From the NCBI RefSeq assembly GCF_000024405.1, contig NC_013517.1, positions 2,945,989 through 3,009,988 on the forward strand: a stretch of DNA of 64,000 bases. The letters run 5' to 3'. A program made the position numbers and the translations under genes. Under the pieces are notes generated by a model. That model had not been told where the DNA came from, ran no database searches, and was given only the letters and a program-made list of their open reading frames with translations. This DNA comes from Sebaldella termitidis ATCC 33386 (lineage in GTDB: Bacteria > Fusobacteriota > Fusobacteriia > Fusobacteriales > Leptotrichiaceae). Below are positions 16,149 to 24,616 of this stretch, one piece after another; position 1 is the first letter of the stretch; each line of letters opens with the position of its first letter.

Positions 16149-16275
16149 AGCGGTTATCTCTTGGTATTTTTTATACCACTGTCCAAATCAAATCTTATTA
16201 TTTTTCTCAAATATTTTAATAAAAATTATTTTATTCAATAAAAAAGATCTTGAGATATTGTTTTATACGCATTAA

Positions 16276-16439
16276 GCAGGAAGACTCCGTTTCAATAACA
16301 AAATCTATTTTAAGAATTATAAAAGTATAATTTTATTTTTATCAGATATTTTTTAATTTAAATTCTACAAATAAAATTATATTTATAAAATAAAACAGCA
16401 TAATAAATTTATAGAATCCTTATATTTATTTATAACAGT
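16276..16439. other. AT-rich spacer
   Basis: I see no feature here. The sequence is almost wholly A/T and closed in all frames. Confidence 0.4.
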
Positions 16440-16934
16440 TTATTTTCCATCATTACTGTAACACTCTATTATTTCTCCGAAATACATATAATGATAATCT
16501 TTTTGAGGATAATTAGCACTCTTAACATCCTCGGGAAATTCCTCGCCGTTCATGAGCTGTTTAAATCTTATTTTACATTCATAATACATGTCACACCCTT
16601 TTATTACAGGTGATTTTGTTAATTTAGAAGGGACAAATTCCACTATTTCAGATTTATCTATATCTATGCCTGATTTTGTGCCGCATATACCCAGTTCTTT
16701 ATTTAAATTACTCCCAAAAGGAATACTCACTGTGAAATCTTCTCCGTTTTCCAACAGCTCATTCGTATATCTGTGCGGTCTTACCAAAACCATAAAATAA
16801 GGTTTATTCCACATAATTCCCATATATCCCCATCCTATAGTCATTGTGTTCACCTTAGTTCTTGATCTGACGCTTAAAAATGCCCCGTTTTTTATTTTTG
16901 ACATTGTTTTTTCCATATTCATAGTAAAATCCAT
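16440..16934 (-). CDS. Flavin reductase-like FMN-binding protein
   Basis: The 164-residue protein has the flavin reductase (split-barrel) pattern: an N-terminal GAFLSVRSRTKVNTMTIGWGYMG strand pair, NKPYFMVLVRPHRYTNELLE near residue 45, FTVSIPF, and the CGTKSGID turn. Such proteins bind FMN and act as NAD(P)H:flavin reductases or simply as flavoproteins. They are common in anaerobes. GGTGAT precedes the ATG. It is monocistronic. No partner oxygenase is nearby. Confidence 0.85.
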   Translation of the reverse strand: MDFTMNMEKTMSKIKNGAFLSVRSRTKVNTMTIGWGYMGIMWNKPYFMVLVRPHRYTNELLENGEDFTVSIPFGSNLNKELGICGTKSGIDIDKSEIVEFVPSKLTKSPVIKGCDMYYECKIRFKQLMNGEEFPEDVKSANYPQKDYHYMYFGEIIECYSNDGK

Positions 16935-16964
16935 AATATCACCGCTTTCAATAATTTATAAACA

Positions 16965-16994
16965 TAAAAAGACCTCTTAATTATAAGGTCTTTT
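16965..16994 (-). terminator. Terminator of the receiver-domain gene
   Basis: The inverted repeat AAAGACCT / AGGTCTTT lies just after the stop of the receiver gene, with T-rich sequence on the minus strand. Confidence 0.75.
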
Positions 16995-16996
16995 TC

Positions 16997-17359
16997 TTAT
17001 ATATTTAATCTTTTTATTTCTTTTAAGAGCTCTCCTTCAGAAAAAGGTTTTGATAAAAAAGCCTTTGCCCCTGCTTCTTTTCCCAGTTTAACATAATTTG
17101 ACAGCGCTACCATAGTGCTGCAAATTATAATATTGGCATTCGGATCAAAATTAGTAATCATTTGTGTAGCACGCAATCCGTGAATTTTAGGCATATTTAT
17201 ATCCATTGTTACCAGATCAGGCCTTCCTTCTTTATATAATTCCACTGCTTCTGCACCGTTTTCAGCTTCTGTTACTTCAAATCCGTTTCTTTCCAATATC
17301 TCTCTGATATCAGCCCTGATATAGGGTGTATCATCAACCACCAATGCTTTTTTAGCCAT
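16997..17359 (-). CDS. Stand-alone response-regulator receiver domain (CheY-like)
   Basis: The 120-residue protein is only a receiver domain: the acidic pair DD at residues 9-10, phospho-acceptor Asp53 in VTMDINMP, a Thr in IIICSTMVALSN, and the conserved Lys in AFLSKPF. No output domain follows. The start is placed at the ATG at 17359, after AGAGGTGG; a GTG nine bases earlier falls inside that site. It begins 11 bp after a HAD phosphatase gene on the same strand, and no histidine kinase or chemotaxis gene is near. It may act by protein-protein contact. Confidence 0.88.
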   Translation of the reverse strand: MAKKALVVDDTPYIRADIREILERNGFEVTEAENGAEAVELYKEGRPDLVTMDINMPKIHGLRATQMITNFDPNANIIICSTMVALSNYVKLGKEAGAKAFLSKPFSEGELLKEIKRLNI

Positions 17360-17370
17360 TTCTACCACCT

Positions 17371-18168
17371 CTACAAAAATAATTCAATTAATTTTTTGGC
17401 TTCTGCATCAGAATCGCAGGTACCTATTATTTCATTGTCTGGGAGTGCTTCTTTAAGCTGATAAAGTGCATTTCCCATAACATATCCTTTTCCTACCATT
17501 TTTAACATTTCATAATCATTAAAACCATCACCGAAAGCCACTACTTCAGACATTTTAATTTTTTCCTTTTTCATTAAAATCTTTATTGCATTGCCTTTAT
17601 GAACTTCTATATCAAATACCTCCAGACATTCCGGAGTAACCATTGCTATATTTACATTGCCGTCTGTCAGTAAGAATAACTCTTTTTCCAGTCTCATCAA
17701 ATGCTCGTGATCCCCTATGAAAAAAAACTTTGAAACTGACATCTGTTTTGCTTCTTCTACAGTTATTTTATGCGGCAGAAAATATTTCAGATCCTTGAAA
17801 GGATCCATTGTCATTTCTTCTGTAATATACCATACATTGTCAGAATACAGATTTAGAAATATTTCTTCCCCGTATTTTTTATAATCCATTTCCAGAATTT
17901 TTCTTATATACTTTTTTTCCAGATCATTTGCATATATTGTTTCCCCGTTTTCATCATTTATTCTTGCACCGTTTGATGTAATCAAAGGAACTTTTATTCC
18001 TATTGTTTCCATTATTCTTTTTGTATCAGGATAAGATCTTCCCGTTGCAATAAAGAATTTTACTCCTTTTTCCCTTATTTTGTTGATCACTTCTTTTGAA
18101 AATTCAGAAACTTCCTTTTCATTGTTTAATAAAGTACCGTCAAGGTCTGTTACGACTGCCCTGTACAT
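17371..18168 (-). CDS. Cof-type HAD-superfamily phosphatase
   Basis: The 265-residue hydrolase has the nucleophile motif VVTDLDGTLLNN near residue 6, the second motif FFIATGRSYPDT, a large C2-type cap, the lysine in VHKGNAIKIL, and the acidic motif VVAFGDGFNDYEML. This is the Cof/YidA group of sugar-phosphate and nucleotide phosphatases. The substrate is not predictable. The gene is followed by the receiver-domain gene at 11 bp and the two probably form an operon. Confidence 0.9.
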   Translation of the reverse strand: MYRAVVTDLDGTLLNNEKEVSEFSKEVINKIREKGVKFFIATGRSYPDTKRIMETIGIKVPLITSNGARINDENGETIYANDLEKKYIRKILEMDYKKYGEEIFLNLYSDNVWYITEEMTMDPFKDLKYFLPHKITVEEAKQMSVSKFFFIGDHEHLMRLEKELFLLTDGNVNIAMVTPECLEVFDIEVHKGNAIKILMKKEKIKMSEVVAFGDGFNDYEMLKMVGKGYVMGNALYQLKEALPDNEIIGTCDSDAEAKKLIELFL

Positions 18169-18287
18169 TTTGAGCTCACCTCTTGTTTTTCCTTTATTCT
18201 ACCACAATTTACCTGAAAAAGAAACTTTTTTAATTTATTTGCTTCTGTTTATATTTCATTCCTTGAGTTCAAATATTTCAATAAAAA

Positions 18288-18312
18288 AGCAAGTCTGTTT
18301 TTAGACCTGCCT
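18288..18312 (-). terminator. Terminator of the methyltransferase gene
   Basis: On the minus strand GCAGGTCT and AGACTTGC form a stem followed by TTTTTT. Confidence 0.8.
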
Positions 18313-18337
18313 GTTATTTGTTAACTGTTGATTATTG

Positions 18338-19171
18338 TTATTTATATGCTGCTGCACATATCACATTGCTGTTTTCTGTGAAATTTTTCCCTGATATATC
18401 ATCATAAAACCCGCATTTATGAAAACCAGCCTCTCCAAGATCTCGGTGAAGCTCTTCTGCAGAAAAAGCTTTATTCCAGAGATTATAACATTTTACACTT
18501 TCTTCCTCCAGAATTACATATTGTTCAAGAAAAACCGCTGCTTCATAATATCTGTTGAATGAATAAAGGCAAACATACGGATTTTCGCTCCAGTATCCTC
18601 CGTTATTATATGACCAGCTTGTATTCTCCTCTTTCATTTGATATTCCTTTTCTGAAAAAACATCGAATATAAGCATTCCTCCCGGTTTTAGAGCTTTATA
18701 TATTTTTTTTAACAGTATTTCCCTTTCTTCAGGATTTAATACTCCGAAATCACAGTAAATCAGTGTTATAATATCAAATTCTTCTGAATATTCCATCTCC
18801 AGATAGCTTTTTTGATAATATTTTATATTACTTCTTTTTTTTACAGTATTCTCTTTCGCATAATCTATTGAACGCCCGGAAATATCTATTCCTGTTACAT
18901 CAAATCCTCTTTCTGCAAATAATTCCGCATAAATTCCCGGTCCGCACCCAAGATCCAAAAGTTTTTTTCTATTTTCTCCATCCGTTATTTCTTTTATCCA
19001 GTCAACAGATTTTTTTATAAAATCAAGTTTTCGTGTAGCACTTTCTAATTCAGTATTTAGGTGTGCAGCAAGCATTCCTTTTGATATATGGGGATCATCC
19101 CAAAATTTAAGTCCTGTTACTTCATAAGCTGCAGGTCTTTTTTCTAAATATTTTAGTAATAATCTATTCAT
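18338..19171 (-). CDS. SAM-dependent class I methyltransferase
   Basis: The 277-residue protein has the SAM-binding motif LLDLGCGPGIYAELFAERGFDVTGIDIS near residues 70-100 and a motif II-like stretch FDIITLIYCDFGVL near residue 130. LKPGGMLIFDVF, typical of methyltransferases, follows near residue 165. The N-terminal FWDDPHISKGML and the C-terminal region fit the family annotated as class I methyltransferases of unknown substrate. It is cytoplasmic and monocistronic, with its own terminator. Confidence 0.88.
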   Translation of the reverse strand: MNRLLLKYLEKRPAAYEVTGLKFWDDPHISKGMLAAHLNTELESATRKLDFIKKSVDWIKEITDGENRKKLLDLGCGPGIYAELFAERGFDVTGIDISGRSIDYAKENTVKKRSNIKYYQKSYLEMEYSEEFDIITLIYCDFGVLNPEEREILLKKIYKALKPGGMLIFDVFSEKEYQMKEENTSWSYNNGGYWSENPYVCLYSFNRYYEAAVFLEQYVILEEESVKCYNLWNKAFSAEELHRDLGEAGFHKCGFYDDISGKNFTENSNVICAAAYK

Positions 19172-19439
19172 AAAGTTGTTTTCTCCTATAATTTTTTAAT
19201 TTTATTTCAGTTTGTCTGTTTTTTTTACATTCCATATCTCCCCATTATCATTTATCCTTTGGAAACAAAAATTCATCATTATATTAATAAATAAACTCAA
19301 GTTATCAAATTCAACGTTATTGTACCATATTTTTTTATAACTGAAAACTCCGAAATCAAATTTCCCGCTCTTCTTTTCTTTGAAATGCTTTCTTTTTTTT
19401 TCATTTTAGTTTATAATATGGTTAATGAGGTGATTTTAT

Positions 19440-19928
19440 ATGAATGATTTTAGTGAATATTTAAACTATTCTGATGAAGCTGACAAAGCTAAGCAGTTAA
19501 AAATTATGGATAAAATAATACTTAGTAAAGAAACAGAAGAAAAGGTCAAAGCTGTAAGCAAAAAAATCTCTTTTGTCATTTTTGCCGAACCTTACTGTCC
19601 TGACTGCAGAGCTTTTGTTCCCTTTATGGAGAAGTTCGCAGAGCTTAATCCTTTTATCCATGTTACATATTTGTCAAGAAAGGATAACCTTGAGCTCCTT
19701 GCTTCATTATCAAAAGAAGCAAAAATCCCCAGCATGTTTTCATATGTGAACGGTAAAGCTCATCTTGTTTATCTGGAACTTCCGAACTTTGTCTGGGAAA
19801 AAATAAAGGATGGAGAAGATTCAAGCGAGCTCCGTTATAATTATCGTACAGGAGTCTATAATAAAGAGGTAGAGAAAGAAATCCTTAATATTGTTTTGAA
19901 AGCAGATAAGGAAAATGACCTGCCTTAA
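19440..19928 (+). CDS. Thioredoxin-family protein
   Basis: The 162-residue protein has a thioredoxin-like active site CPDC (residues 53-56) in FAEPYCPDCRAFVPFMEKF and a cis-proline in AKIPSMFSY. An N-terminal helical extension of about 40 residues and a tail of about 30 residues lie outside the core fold. There is no signal peptide, so it should be a cytoplasmic thiol-disulfide protein. GAGGTGA precedes the ATG. The following gene encodes a flavodoxin-like NAD(P)H oxidoreductase, but a terminator separates the two. Confidence 0.85.
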   Translation: MNDFSEYLNYSDEADKAKQLKIMDKIILSKETEEKVKAVSKKISFVIFAEPYCPDCRAFVPFMEKFAELNPFIHVTYLSRKDNLELLASLSKEAKIPSMFSYVNGKAHLVYLELPNFVWEKIKDGEDSSELRYNYRTGVYNKEVEKEILNIVLKADKENDLP

Positions 19929-19943
19929 TATAATAATACTAAA

Positions 19944-19977
19944 AACAGGGACTATTTTGTTCCCTGATTTTATATCT
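19944..19977 (+). terminator. Terminator after the thioredoxin-like gene
   Basis: CAGGGA...TCCCTG arms are followed by a T-rich segment, 16 bp after the stop codon. Confidence 0.65.
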
Positions 19978-19997
19978 AATAAAAAAGGGTGATTATT

Positions 19998-20552
19998 TTG
20001 AAAAACAATTTGATTATTTGCTGTTCACCTATTTCAGACAGCTGCAGTAATAAAATAAAAAACGGATTGATTGGTATTTTAAAAAAGAGAGATGAGAATG
20101 TAGAAGTAAGAGATCTTTACGCTCTCCAGTTTGACCCTGTCATCACTGAAAATGATATATCTTCGGCTTTTCAGGGAAAATACAGAGAAGATGTAATGAA
20201 AGAACAGGAATATTTGAAGAATGCCGACAGCGTATTTCTTATTTTCCCTATTTATTCATCAGCAATGCCTGCCTTAATGAAAGGATATATTGACAGAGTT
20301 CTTTCCCAAAACTTTGCCTACAGCTATAACAGCGACGGGAGCATTAATAAATTAATGACAGGAAAAACTATTTCAACTTTTTCACCTATGGGAGCAGCAT
20401 TGAAATATTATGAGGAAAGCGGTGTCAAATCTGCTATGGATGCTATTTTTTCAGCAACTTTCTTATTTAGAGGCTTTGAAATTTCCAGTATCAATTATTT
20501 TGGTTCTGATAATCGTGAAAAAATGCTGTCTGAGCTTGAGAATTTAATATAA
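19998..20552 (+). CDS. Flavodoxin-fold NAD(P)H-dependent oxidoreductase
   Basis: The 184-residue protein is of the NAD(P)H dehydrogenase (quinone)/azoreductase-like flavodoxin family. It has an N-terminal CSPISDSCSNK phosphate-binding turn, VEVRDLYALQFDPV, FPIYSSAMPALMKGYIDRVLS (the conserved FMN-binding region), and a TGKTISTFSPMG strand. It probably reduces quinones or flavins with NAD(P)H in the cytoplasm. I start it at TTG 19998, which has AAGGGTGA just upstream; a GTG at 19989 lies inside that ribosome binding site. Confidence 0.85.
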   Translation: MKNNLIICCSPISDSCSNKIKNGLIGILKKRDENVEVRDLYALQFDPVITENDISSAFQGKYREDVMKEQEYLKNADSVFLIFPIYSSAMPALMKGYIDRVLSQNFAYSYNSDGSINKLMTGKTISTFSPMGAALKYYEESGVKSAMDAIFSATFLFRGFEISSINYFGSDNREKMLSELENLI

Positions 20553-20578
20553 AATTTTTTTAAATCTATAATTTAAAA

Positions 20579-20626
20579 CTGTCCGGCATACTGAAAGAGA
20601 ATTTCAGAGAGCCGGACAGCTTTTAT
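20579..20626 (+). terminator. Terminator after the flavodoxin-like gene
   Basis: A perfect 9-bp stem CTGTCCGGC (20579-20587) / GCCGGACAG (20611-20619) lies between this gene and the convergent rib operon, with a moderate T-rich tail. Confidence 0.7.
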
Positions 20627-20675
20627 ATTAACAAGTATATTTAATTTTAGGATTTTTCTTTTCCGATTTTATTAA

Positions 20676-21878
20676 TTATAATTCCTGTTTTAAAATATGT
20701 CCCATTTTATATTTTTTTGTTTTCAAATAATTTCTGTCTACATCATTTGATTTTATTTCCAGTTCTTCTCTGTCAGATACTTTTATCCCGTATTTTTCCA
20801 GTCCGTTTATTTTTTGCGGGTTATTTGTCATAATTGAAACTGATTTTATTTCCATATCCTTTATTATTTGTGCTGCTACGGCATAATCTCTCATGTCATC
20901 GCCGAACCCCAGTTGATGATTAGCCTCTATAGTATCATATCCTTCATCTTGAAGATTATAAGCTTTCAGTTTGTTTATAAGTCCTATTCCTCTGCCTTCC
21001 TGTCTAAGATAAATAAGTATCCCCTCTCCTTTTTCCTCAAGTTCAGCCAGAGCTCTTTCCAGCTGCTCTCCGCAGTCACATCTTTTAGAGCCGAATACAT
21101 CCCCGGTAAGACATTCAGAGTGCAGTCTTGTGCTTACATTTTCTTTTCCTTTTATTTCTCCTTTTATCATGACAACATATTCTTTCTTTTCTATTTTATC
21201 ATTGTAAGCAGCTATTTTAAAATTGCCGTATTTAGTAGGAAGATTGGCGGTAACTTCTCTTTGAACCAGTTTTTCATTTATTTTTCTATATAATATCAGA
21301 TCCTCGATTGTTATTATTTTAAGATTATTGTCTCCGGCAAATTTCAAAAGATCATCTCTTCTTGCCATCGTACCGTCATCTTTTAATATTTCTATTATTA
21401 CCCCGACTTCCTGAAAACCTGCTATTCTGCATATATCCACTGCTGCCTCGGTATGTCCCTTTCTTTCAAGAACACCGTTTTCTTTTGCTATCAGGGGAAA
21501 TATATGTCCGGGCTTTCTAAAATCATTTTCTCCTTTGGCATTATCAGCAAGATCTTTAATTGTGGCAAGTCTGTCCTGTACTGATATCCCTGTAGTAGTA
21601 TTCTCATATGAATCCACAGATACTGTAAAAGCTGTTCCGTGACTATCAGTATTTTTTTCTGCCATATAATAAAGCCCCAGTCTGTCTGCTCTGTCCTTTG
21701 TGAGCGGTACACACATAAGTCCTCTTGCCTCTTTTACCATGAAATTTACCACTTCTTCACTTATCGTTTCCGCAGGAATAAAAAGATCCCCTTCATTTTC
21801 CCTGTTCTCATCATCTACAATAATAACCGGCTTTCCATTTCTAATGTCCTCAAGAGCTTCATTTATAGTATTAAACAT
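20676..21878 (-). CDS. ribBA: Bifunctional DHBP synthase / GTP cyclohydrolase II
   Basis: The 400-residue fusion provides both entry reactions of riboflavin synthesis. Residues 1-200 are 3,4-dihydroxy-2-butanone-4-phosphate synthase (VIIVDDENRENEGDLFIPAE, metal-binding HTEAAVDIC). Residues 205-400 are GTP cyclohydrolase II (STRLHSECLTGDVFGSKRCDCGEQL with the zinc cysteines, then YLRQEGRGIGL). It is the last gene of the riboswitch-controlled rib operon, 14 bp after ribE, with GAGGAG before the ATG. Confidence 0.96.
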   Translation of the reverse strand: MFNTINEALEDIRNGKPVIIVDDENRENEGDLFIPAETISEEVVNFMVKEARGLMCVPLTKDRADRLGLYYMAEKNTDSHGTAFTVSVDSYENTTTGISVQDRLATIKDLADNAKGENDFRKPGHIFPLIAKENGVLERKGHTEAAVDICRIAGFQEVGVIIEILKDDGTMARRDDLLKFAGDNNLKIITIEDLILYRKINEKLVQREVTANLPTKYGNFKIAAYNDKIEKKEYVVMIKGEIKGKENVSTRLHSECLTGDVFGSKRCDCGEQLERALAELEEKGEGILIYLRQEGRGIGLINKLKAYNLQDEGYDTIEANHQLGFGDDMRDYAVAAQIIKDMEIKSVSIMTNNPQKINGLEKYGIKVSDREELEIKSNDVDRNYLKTKKYKMGHILKQEL

Positions 21879-21892
21879 GTTATTTCTCCTCT

Positions 21893-22528
21893 CTAAAAAC
21901 CATTTTTGCTCAAAAATTCCTGTGTCAATCCTGTTTCTTTTTCTGAATTAAGTATTTTTTCTACATATTTTGCAAATAAGTCTGTTTCTATATTAACCAG
22001 GTCTCCGTTTTTTTTACTTCCCAGTATAATATTTTTTATGGTATGAGGAATCAGAGATACACTAAAGGTATCATTTTCTGCATCAATTACTGTCAGACTT
22101 GCTCCGTCCAATGTAATTCTTCCTTTTTCCACTACATATTTCATATATTTTTTGTCCATCTTTATTTTATAATGTCTGGCTATTCCATTTGTTTCTACCG
22201 AGATAATCTCACCTTCACACTCAACATCTCCTGTCACCAGATGTCCTCCAAGCGGCTTTGAAAGAGTCAAAGATTTTTCAAGATTAACTTTATCTCCTGA
22301 ACGCAGTCTTTTCAGATTTGATCTGTTTATTGTTTCGTACATCGCATCTGCCGTAAATAAATTTTTTTTATATCCTGTTACTGTAAGACAAACTCCATTC
22401 ACAGCAATACTGTCACCTATATTTACATTTTCCAGAACCTTTTCCGCTTCTATTTCTATCTCAAGTCCCTGATTTTTATTTTTTATATTTGCTATTTTCC
22501 CTATTTCCTCTATTAATCCTGTAAAAAT
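21893..22528 (-). CDS. ribE: Riboflavin synthase alpha chain, non-AUG start
   Basis: This enzyme dismutates two lumazines to riboflavin. The 211-residue reading needs a start at ATT 22528: the conserved N-terminus FTGLIEEIGKIANI follows directly, and AAAGGAG lies 8 bases upstream. No ATG, GTG or TTG occurs in frame between the ribD stop (22547-22549, same frame) and the internal ATG at 22402. That internal ATG would delete about 42 residues of the first barrel. ATC at 22531 is the other option. Both lumazine-binding barrels are otherwise intact (GVCLTVTG and GASLTVIDAEND, SLIPHT). It lies between ribD and ribBA. Confidence 0.88.
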   Translation of the reverse strand: MFTGLIEEIGKIANIKNKNQGLEIEIEAEKVLENVNIGDSIAVNGVCLTVTGYKKNLFTADAMYETINRSNLKRLRSGDKVNLEKSLTLSKPLGGHLVTGDVECEGEIISVETNGIARHYKIKMDKKYMKYVVEKGRITLDGASLTVIDAENDTFSVSLIPHTIKNIILGSKKNGDLVNIETDLFAKYVEKILNSEKETGLTQEFLSKNGF

Positions 22529-22546
22529 GATATCAGCTCCTTTCTG

Positions 22547-23638
22547 CTATACTTCCTGCAATTCAAATTCCACTCCTATATTATTTCCGTATAAATTATA
22601 TTTTATGTTTCTGAGTATTATCGAATCACTGATCTTCTCAGTTGAAAAACCGCTTATAAAACTTTTTCCGCTGCTGTCTCCGAGAATTTTATCAGAAATA
22701 AATATCTCGCCGCCATCTATCAATTTCTCGCTAAAAGCCTTTGAAATCATTTTTTCTCCACCTTCAAGCAAAACAGAATCTATCTTGGCTCTCCCAAGTT
22801 CTCTCAGAATATCTGAAACAGAAAATTCATAATCCGGCAGCGTTATGAATTTTATGCCAAATTCATTTTCCAATTCTGAATATTTGGCTGTCCCTGTATT
22901 ATTTTCCGAAGTTATAATTATAGTTTTTTTATCATAATTATTAGATATTATATTAAGCTCTGTATTTACCTTTAAGTGCGGATCTACTATGATTCTCAGC
23001 GGATTGACACCGTTTTCTATTCTTGCGGTTAATCTTGGATTATCATTTAATACTGTTCCTATTCCTACCATTATTCCCATAAATTTATTTCTGTAAAACT
23101 GCACTTTTTCCCTTGCGGTCTCATTGCTTATCCACTTGGAATCACCATTTCTTGATGCTATTTTGCCATCCAGCGTTATAGCACATTTTAAAAATAAATA
23201 AGGTATTTTTTCTTTTATATATTTGAAGAAAGCTTTATTAATATTGTCACACTCTTCTTTTAATACACCAGTATGTACTTCTATATCATTCTCTTTCAGC
23301 ATTTCTATTCCCTTGCCTGAAACAAGAGGATTGGGATCTATCGAACCCACAAAGCATCTTTTTATTCCGGATTCAATTATTTTTTTTGCACATGGCGGTG
23401 TTTTCCCATAATGGGAGCAAGGCTCCAGAGTTACATATATATCCGCTCCCTCTGCACTTTTTCCTGCTTCATCCAGTGCATAAACCTCTGCATGAGGCCC
23501 GCCGTATACTCCATGATAGCCCTTTCCTACCACTGTACCGTCTTTTACAACTACAGCCCCTACTAAAGGGTTGGGATTCACATGTCCTAATCCTTTTTCA
23601 GCAATCTCCAAAGCCATTTCCATATATTTTTTATCCAT
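22547..23638 (-). CDS. ribD: Bifunctional riboflavin deaminase/reductase
   Basis: The 363-residue protein catalyses steps two and three of riboflavin synthesis. The N-terminal deaminase carries the zinc motif GPHAEVYALDEAG and TLEPCSHYGKTPPCAKKII. The C-terminal NADPH-dependent reductase begins near residue 145 (LFLKCAITLDGKIASRNGDSKWIS) and has LLEGGEKMISKAFSE. Length is as expected. GAAAGGAAA precedes the ATG. It follows ribH by 56 bp and is followed by ribE in the same reading frame after the TAG stop. Confidence 0.96.
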   Translation of the reverse strand: MDKKYMEMALEIAEKGLGHVNPNPLVGAVVVKDGTVVGKGYHGVYGGPHAEVYALDEAGKSAEGADIYVTLEPCSHYGKTPPCAKKIIESGIKRCFVGSIDPNPLVSGKGIEMLKENDIEVHTGVLKEECDNINKAFFKYIKEKIPYLFLKCAITLDGKIASRNGDSKWISNETAREKVQFYRNKFMGIMVGIGTVLNDNPRLTARIENGVNPLRIIVDPHLKVNTELNIISNNYDKKTIIITSENNTGTAKYSELENEFGIKFITLPDYEFSVSDILRELGRAKIDSVLLEGGEKMISKAFSEKLIDGGEIFISDKILGDSSGKSFISGFSTEKISDSIILRNIKYNLYGNNIGVEFELQEV

Positions 23639-23694
23639 ATGTTTCCTTTCAATACTTTAACTCAATACAGCTGTTTATATTTATTGTCAAAGTA

Positions 23695-24162
23695 TTAGTT
23701 TTCAATCTGCTTTATTAAATTTACCATTTCTATTGCTGACATTGCTGCTTCAAAACCTTTATTTCCTGCTTTCGTCCCGGCTCTTTCTATAGCTTCTTCT
23801 ATATTATTTGTAGTAAGTACTCCGAAAATAACCGGAATTTCACTGTCCAAAGCTACATGAGCCACACCTTTGGAAACTTCAGCACTCACATAATCAAAAT
23901 GTGGTGTAGAACCTTTTATTACAGCTCCAAGTGTTATTACTACATCATATTTTTTTGAGTTTGCCATTTTTTTAGCTATCAATGGTATCTCAAAAGCTCC
24001 CGGAACCCATGCTGTTTCTATATTTTCCAAATTTGTTTCATGTCTTGTCAGACCATCCACTGCTCCTTCCAGCAATTTGGAAGTTATAAATTCATTAAAT
24101 CTTCCTGCTACAATTCCCACTCTCAAACCTTTTCCACTAAACATTCCTTCTAGTTTTTTCAT
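23695..24162 (-). CDS. ribH: 6,7-dimethyl-8-ribityllumazine synthase
   Basis: The 155-residue enzyme joins the RibD product with DHBP to give lumazine and normally assembles into capsids. Motifs include [51 protein letters not shown] (catalytic His region) and [23 protein letters not shown] precedes the ATG. It is the first gene after the FMN riboswitch. Confidence 0.96.
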   Translation of the reverse strand: MKKLEGMFSGKGLRVGIVAGRFNEFITSKLLEGAVDGLTRHETNLENIETAWVPGAFEIPLIAKKMANSKKYDVVITLGAVIKGSTPHFDYVSAEVSKGVAHVALDSEIPVIFGVLTTNNIEEAIERAGTKAGNKGFEAAMSAIEMVNLIKQIEN

Positions 24163-24296
24163 TTTCTATTCCTCCTGATAGTTTTTTGAAAAACATAAGC
24201 AACAGTTTGGATTTTAATAGTCTTATTGGCAGCTTATCTCATTTTATTTTCACCATATTTTAGATATAAATAAGCCGAAGCACTATTATTATAAAT
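24163..24296. other. ribH leader downstream of the riboswitch terminator
   Basis: This is the segment between the riboswitch terminator and the ribH ribosome binding site. I see no further structure of note. Confidence 0.4.
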
Positions 24297-24330
24297 AAAA
24301 AAATCCGGATCATAAATCAAATCCAGAGCG
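24297..24330 (-). terminator. Expression-platform terminator of the FMN riboswitch
   Basis: Minus-strand CTGGAT and ATCCGG arms form a stem (one G-U pair) followed by seven T residues. It sits 36 bp downstream of the aptamer, as expected for transcriptional control. Confidence 0.75.
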
Positions 24331-24365
24331 TATATATCAAAAAAGCGATATATTTTATTTACTTA

Positions 24366-24474
24366 CTTCTTTCATCCAGACTTTACTGTCGGTACTGGAA
24401 TTACACCAGTTCATGCTTAAATATAAGCTCGTGGACTTTACCACCGGTCGGGAATTTAACCCTGCCCTGAAGTT
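24366..24474 (-). promoter_or_regulatory. FMN riboswitch (RFN element)
   Basis: On the minus strand the conserved RFN blocks appear in order: CTTCAGGGCAGGGT, CCCGACCGGTGGTAAAGTCC, CACGAGC, GAACTGGTG with CCAGTACCGACAG, and AGTCTGGATGAAAGAAG. FMN binding to nascent RNA should favour the downstream terminator and shut off ribHDE-ribBA. Confidence 0.96.
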
Positions 24475-24616
24475 TATTTGTTTTTCTAAGTTTATAATAT
24501 AATATTTTTCTTATTATGTCAAATATTTTCTCATTGCTTTTTTAAATCCAGCAGAAAGATAATTAATTTATATAAAATATCAGTTTTACGGAATAAAACT
24601 GGAGGATAAAATTTTT

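Noticed and set aside
15967-16275. 102-codon plus-strand frame after sppA
   Set aside because: It has no ribosome binding site and no recognisable motif, and it lies opposite a better-looking broken minus-strand gene.
16997-17359. Chemotaxis CheY in a motility locus
   Set aside because: No flagellar or chemotaxis gene is in the window, so only a generic receiver-domain call is justified.
22402-22528. Internal ATG at 22402 as the start of riboflavin synthase
   Set aside because: It would remove about 42 conserved residues of the first lumazine-binding barrel, although they are encoded intact upstream.
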